A stretch of DNA of 64,000 bases, from contig NZ_JAAGOX010000011.1 of the NCBI RefSeq assembly GCF_010500245.1, forward strand, positions 1-64,000, given 5' to 3'. The position numbers and the translations under genes are program-made. This document shows, piece by piece, positions 60,792 to 64,000 of this stretch. A model generated the notes under the pieces. That model worked only from the letters and a program-made list of their open reading frames with translations. It was not told where the DNA came from and searched no databases. The DNA is from Ruegeria sp. PrR005 (lineage in GTDB: Bacteria; Pseudomonadota; Alphaproteobacteria; Rhodobacterales; Rhodobacteraceae). Position 1 is the stretch's first letter; each line of letters opens with the position of its first letter.

Positions 60792-61584
60792 GGTCTCCGC
60801 AAGGGCAGAACCTCTGTTCCTTACGCCGCGCAGAGACCGCGCCACTCGGCGAGAGCGGCGGCGCGGTTCATCTTGAAATTCGCTCTGGAGGTGAGACTGC
60901 GTTCCGAGTTGAAATGGTTGAAGACCGAGGCATGGACGGAGGCAAACATCTGCAAACTTCGCATCCTGCGAAAGCGGAGCATCGCGCGCTCCCGTCGTCG
61001 GAATGGCAGGTGTGAATTCTCCGCCCGATTGTTCATCCAGCGGCCGGTTTCCTGCTTGTCGGCATTGCCGATGTCTTTCATCGCCGCGCCGTAGGACCTC
61101 AGCTGGTCGGTCACCAGGACATGCGGCCGACCGTGGCGCCTCATCGTTTTCTTCAGGAATTTCAATGCCGCCTTCTTGTCTCGTGTCTTCGTCACGAAGC
61201 TCTCCAGGACCTCACCTTCGTGATCTACAGCCCGCCACAGATAGTGCCGCTCGCCGTTGATCTTCACGAACATCTCGTCCAAATGCCAGCGCCACTGTGG
61301 CCAGGATCGCATCCGCTCAACTCGTTTCTTGCGGATTTCGGCAGCAAACAACAGGCCAAAACGTTGCCACCAGAACCGTACCGACTCGTGGCTCACATCG
61401 ATCCCGCGCTCATGCAGGAGATCCTCGACGTTGCGGAGCGACAGCGGGAAGCGGATGTACATCATGACCGCCAGCTGGATGATCTCGCGGCTGGTTCGGA
61501 AGTATCGGAATGGGTTCGGATTCGTCATTCCCAGAGGCTACGTGCCCGCCCTGCCCCGCTCAAGCCCATCGCCTTGACAGGTCC
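60792..61584. mobile_element. IS6-family insertion sequence
   Basis: About 793 bp. Imperfect terminal inverted repeats can be read: GGTCTCCGCAAGG at 60,792-60,804 and, on the other strand, GGACCTGTCAAGG ending at 61,584. A single transposase gene fills it. No 8-bp target duplication is seen (TGAGAACC left, CTGATCTG right), and each side joins a different truncated gene, so the element probably mediated a deletion. Confidence 0.78.
60821..61528 (-). CDS. IS6-family transposase
   Basis: 235 residues with the IS6/IS26-type DDE domain: RYFRTSREIIQLAVMMYIRFPLSLRNVEDLLHERGIDVSHE; WRWHLDEMFVKINGERHYLWRAVDHEGEVLESFVTKTRDKKAALKFL (first Asp near DEMF, second Asp in AVDHEG), and VLVTDQLRSYGAAMKD; final Glu in NNRAENSHLPFRRRER. 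It catalyses replicative cointegrate formation. Reading frame intact, so possibly active. Confidence 0.92.
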   Translation of the reverse strand: MTNPNPFRYFRTSREIIQLAVMMYIRFPLSLRNVEDLLHERGIDVSHESVRFWWQRFGLLFAAEIRKKRVERMRSWPQWRWHLDEMFVKINGERHYLWRAVDHEGEVLESFVTKTRDKKAALKFLKKTMRRHGRPHVLVTDQLRSYGAAMKDIGNADKQETGRWMNNRAENSHLPFRRRERAMLRFRRMRSLQMFASVHASVFNHFNSERSLTSRANFKMNRAAALAEWRGLCAA

Positions 61585-62199
61585 CTGATCTGGTGTGCAG
61601 CCGAGTTGGGGCGGTTCGAAGAAGTGAAATTCGAGGTGCTCGATTGCCAGAACGATCTGGCGCATGATCGCCCGCCGTTTTTCCGGATCCTTTCAGGTGT
61701 TGCCACCGGGTTGTTTTGGCTGCGGTTCGGCCACACCGAGCTGGCTGCCGAGACGCTGCAATCGGTCCTGTCGCTGACGAAGGAGGATGAGAACCACGCC
61801 TGGTTCCATTCCGTTGCCTCCCCGCTTGGTCTCGCATTGATCCGGATGAACCGCGCGGAGGAGGCGTTACCACTTTTGCAGCAGTCGGTGGCGATGGAAT
61901 CCAGCGGAGGCAGTAGCCGCGGAACGCAGGCCGTGCACCTTGCCGCTTGCTGGGCTGCTTTGGGCGACACTCGAAAAGGCGAAGACCAGGCTCGCATCGC
62001 CGTCGCCCGAGCCCGCCAGAACGGAGACCAAGGCGTATTGGCATATGCACTCCATACGCTTGGCGCGGTACTGAATCAAACCGGGCAACACAAGGTATCC
62101 CAAGTCTGCCTCAGCGAAGCTCTCGACATTGCCGAAAGTTGCAAGATGCGTCCGCTCGTCGAACAGATTTCCAAGGATGTGGCGGGTGGTAGTTCCTAA
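61585..62199 (+). pseudogene. 5'-truncated TPR protein (adenylate cyclase-like C-terminus)
   Basis: About 204 codons from the IS edge. Repeating helical pairs typical of TPRs: LIWCAAELGRFEEVKFEVLDC, FRFGHTELAAETLQSVLSLTK-like segments, MNRAEEALPLLQQSVAME, LGDTRKGEDQARIAVARARQNGD, TGQHKVSQVCLSEALDIAESC. It resembles the C-terminal TPR block of class III adenylate/guanylate cyclases or ATPases of the same style. The N-terminal catalytic part is absent, lost with the IS insertion. Confidence 0.7.
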
Positions 62200-62649
62200 G
62201 CGTCCGGCCTGACGTTCTGCCGCGAGGGGATATAGGTGGGTATGAGTGCGCCATCCCGACGTATTGGACAGACCGTTGTCTATTCTTGGGACATATTCAG
62301 AGCGGTAATCATTTCCGTCGTATCGCCAAGATCGCCAAATCAAAATTCTGTTTGGAAGGGTAGCCCCGGAGAAAGGGCAAGATGCGCCTCTGGGAAGACC
62401 TCCGGGGCTAGTTGGTGGACAAAGTCCACGGGGAGGTAAAGGGGTCAGTGGAACAGGTCGACACGGCTTTGCATCTTGGCGCACTGCTGAAATGCACGCA
62501 CCAATGTGTCAAAAATACTGGCGGGTTTTGTCGATGAAATGGTCATGGGAACCTCCACTGTATGGCCTCAGGCTAACGTGAGTCGTGGCAGGGATCTGTA
62601 ATCTGCGTCACGCAACCTCTCGAACATTCATCAAAGGCTGTGCTTCGAC
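62200..62649. other. Gap with one candidate micro-ORF
   Basis: Contains a short inverted repeat, GCCCCGGAG with CTCCGGGGC (about 62,362-62,409). A possible 33-codon ORF lies on the minus strand (62,445-62,546). Nothing else was recognised. Confidence 0.4.
62445..62546 (-). CDS. Possible micro-ORF, 33 aa
   Basis: The ATG at 62,546 is preceded at five bases by GGAGG, an unusually good ribosome site. It encodes MTISSTKPASIFDTLVRAFQ and a short tail ending DLFH. The style resembles the beginning of DUF1127-type small proteins, but it stops early. It may be a truncated or degraded copy. Confidence 0.3.
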   Translation of the reverse strand: MTISSTKPASIFDTLVRAFQQCAKMQSRVDLFH

Positions 62650-63459
62650 CTAAAGTCTACGGACGGCAGAAACAGCTATGGCTGGCATCGGAACATGGTA
62701 TTCCCCGTCGACTAGGAAGTCCTGCAACTGAGTTTCCCAAGTGGCATAGATTTCCGCCAGAATATCTTCAGTCTGCTTGTCCAGAATAACCGCAGCCCTT
62801 GCGGCGAAAACCCTGAAGTGTTTGGCGAATTGGCCTTTGGGCGCCTTGAAGACGAGCGGTAGCCGGACACTCGACACCTCGCGGAAGCCCGCCGGCTCGA
62901 GGGCCTCTCGCATGGAGTCTTCGGAAGAAAGCGCGAAAGGAGGCGGGGAAGGTGGTACGACCGACATGTCTGCATGCCGCTGCATCGTGCCAAAGACGAT
63001 CCGGAAAAGCGGCGACTCCGGAGGACCGATCCAATGGCTCAGTGCAACTCGACCTCCAGGTTTCAGAACGCGTGCAATCTCGTTGAACATGGCCTCGGGG
63101 CTGCCGACATGCATGACCCCGAAGGAGCAAATCACGGCATCGTACGTGCCATCGCGTTTCGGGATCGCTTCAGCATCGCCCGTTTCAAAGCTCACGGATG
63201 GGAAAGCGCTCCGAGCTGCCTCGACCATCGCTGCGGAGACATCGATCCCGTCAGATTGGGCGCCAAGTGCACTTGCTGCGCCGGCAGCCCGCCCAGTGCC
63301 GCAGCAAAGGTCGAGAATGCGCTTACTAGGGGCCGTTTCGGCCATTGCTAGAAGCGTGGGAATTGCAGCCGTTGTCACCTGCCCCGTGTAGTCGTTGTAA
63401 GCAGCTGCGCGCGCGTCCCAGCCCGCTTTTTCGTCGAATTTGAAGGCCTCATAGGTCAT
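62650..63459 (-). CDS. SAM-dependent methyltransferase
   Basis: 269 residues. The start at 63,459 follows AGGA. Class I methyltransferase: motif I ILDLCCGTGRAAGAASALG, motif II SDGIDVSAAMVEAARSAFP, and motif DAVICSFGVMHVG and ARVLKPGGRVALSHW in the typical UbiE/MenG-like layout. It likely methylates a small molecule. It is divergent from the GlxA-type regulator (126-bp gap), its probable regulator. Confidence 0.9.
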   Translation of the reverse strand: MTYEAFKFDEKAGWDARAAAYNDYTGQVTTAAIPTLLAMAETAPSKRILDLCCGTGRAAGAASALGAQSDGIDVSAAMVEAARSAFPSVSFETGDAEAIPKRDGTYDAVICSFGVMHVGSPEAMFNEIARVLKPGGRVALSHWIGPPESPLFRIVFGTMQRHADMSVVPPSPPPFALSSEDSMREALEPAGFREVSSVRLPLVFKAPKGQFAKHFRVFAARAAVILDKQTEDILAEIYATWETQLQDFLVDGEYHVPMPAIAVSAVRRL

Positions 63460-63585
63460 GGTTTTCCTCGCATAATTTTTTGGGTTACTCCAAACTGATG
63501 CAGGAAGATCGATCGCGTCAGGGTCGAACTGGCCACAAGAGGGCCAATTCGGCCACCGGTCCAACAGAGGAGGTCCCGTGAATTG

Positions 63586-64000
63586 ATGACCAGGGATTTC
63601 ACCGCTGATCCTTTGCGGATCGACGTTCTGGCTGCCGAGAGTTGCAGGGGCGCCATTCTCTACGGCCTCTACGACCTGCTGACTTCGGTGGGTTCGGCGT
63701 GGTCGTATCTGACCGAAGGCACGCCCACCCCGCCCATGACACGCGTGAGGATTGTTGCGCGCACGAAAGAGCCATTCCGCTGTATCAGCGGCGTACCGGT
63801 GATGCCCGATGCGACTCTAGAGGAGGCGAATGACGCCGAGATCATCTGTCTACCCAACTTCAGGATCGGCATGCTGACCCCTCCGAAGGAAGTTTTGGGT
63901 TCGGAAATAGCGTGGGTCGTCGAGCGCCACGCGGCCGGTGCCCGTCTTGCAACAGCTTGCTCTGGCTCGGCGCTTTTGGCGGACGCCGGGCTGCTCGACG
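63586..64000 (+). CDS. GlxA-type AraC regulator, N-terminal part (runs off window)
   Basis: The start at 63,586 has GGAGG 12 bases upstream. The 138 visible residues are a DJ-1/PfpI-like domain: RIDVLAAESCRGAILYGLYDLLTSVG, ANDAEIICLPNFRIG, and the nucleophile elbow region ARLATACSGSALLADAGLLD (Cys in ACSG). In this family a C-terminal AraC helix-turn-helix follows, outside the window. Divergent from the methyltransferase. Confidence 0.85.
   Translation, partial: MTRDFTADPLRIDVLAAESCRGAILYGLYDLLTSVGSAWSYLTEGTPTPPMTRVRIVARTKEPFRCISGVPVMPDATLEEANDAEIICLPNFRIGMLTPPKEVLGSEIAWVVERHAAGARLATACSGSALLADAGLLD

Overview
The window looks like accessory DNA of an alphaproteobacterium, most likely a Rhodobacterales (roseobacter-type) genome. 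The clues are the Rhodobacteraceae-style prophage proteins (DUF6441, DUF2163, DUF6127, DUF3489, gene-transfer-agent-like tail order), high GC in the phage part, and an alphaproteobacterial-type tRNA-Met 3' half. This is inferred from protein families only; no species can be named.

Layout. 1-2,844 holds a ParB-domain ORF, a DUF1254/DUF1214 protein, a membrane protein and a terminator on the minus strand. A 47-bp perfect direct repeat, equal to the 3' half of a tRNA-Met(CAU) gene, lies at 2,845-2,891 and 59,546-59,592 and bounds about 56.7 kb. Inside its left end (3.4-11.1 kb) are two exported DUF1254/DUF1214 proteins, each divergent from its own AraC-type regulator, then an outer-membrane barrel and an MscS channel. 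Inside its right end (50.2-59.3 kb) are a low-GC lipase lipoprotein, small periplasmic proteins, a large arylsulfatase, a related barrel, another AraC regulator, a truncated DUF2092-like gene and another MscS channel.

Between them (about 11.6-50.0 kb) is a lambda-organised siphophage prophage. It has an integrase (12.4 kb), an early operon with VRR-NUC nuclease and a replication protein carrying iterons (14.9-17.4 kb), a ParB-methyltransferase and terminase (21.2-26.1 kb), head genes (26.1-31 kb), tail genes including a chaperone with a -1 frameshift site (35-48.5 kb), and lysis genes with overlapping spanins (48.9-50 kb). Cargo genes, nearly all on the opposite strand, interrupt this plus-strand backbone: AraC + DUF3604, Rid-family protein, SH3 protein, P-loop NTPase + MFS exporter, bactofilin, nuclease and a HEPN-LOTUS-like protein. 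Remnants of flanking tail genes show that one cargo site was used more than once, and a 28-bp duplication has frameshifted the adjacent tail gene.

The right edge (59.8-64 kb) holds a terminase fragment from a different phage, an IS6-family element, a truncated TPR gene, a methyltransferase and a divergent GlxA-type regulator that runs off the window.

The most noteworthy items are the repeated AraC/DUF1254/sulfatase/barrel/MscS gene set, the HEPN-LOTUS-like cargo protein, a tail protein with an embedded vWA domain, and the cargo hot spot with its remnants.
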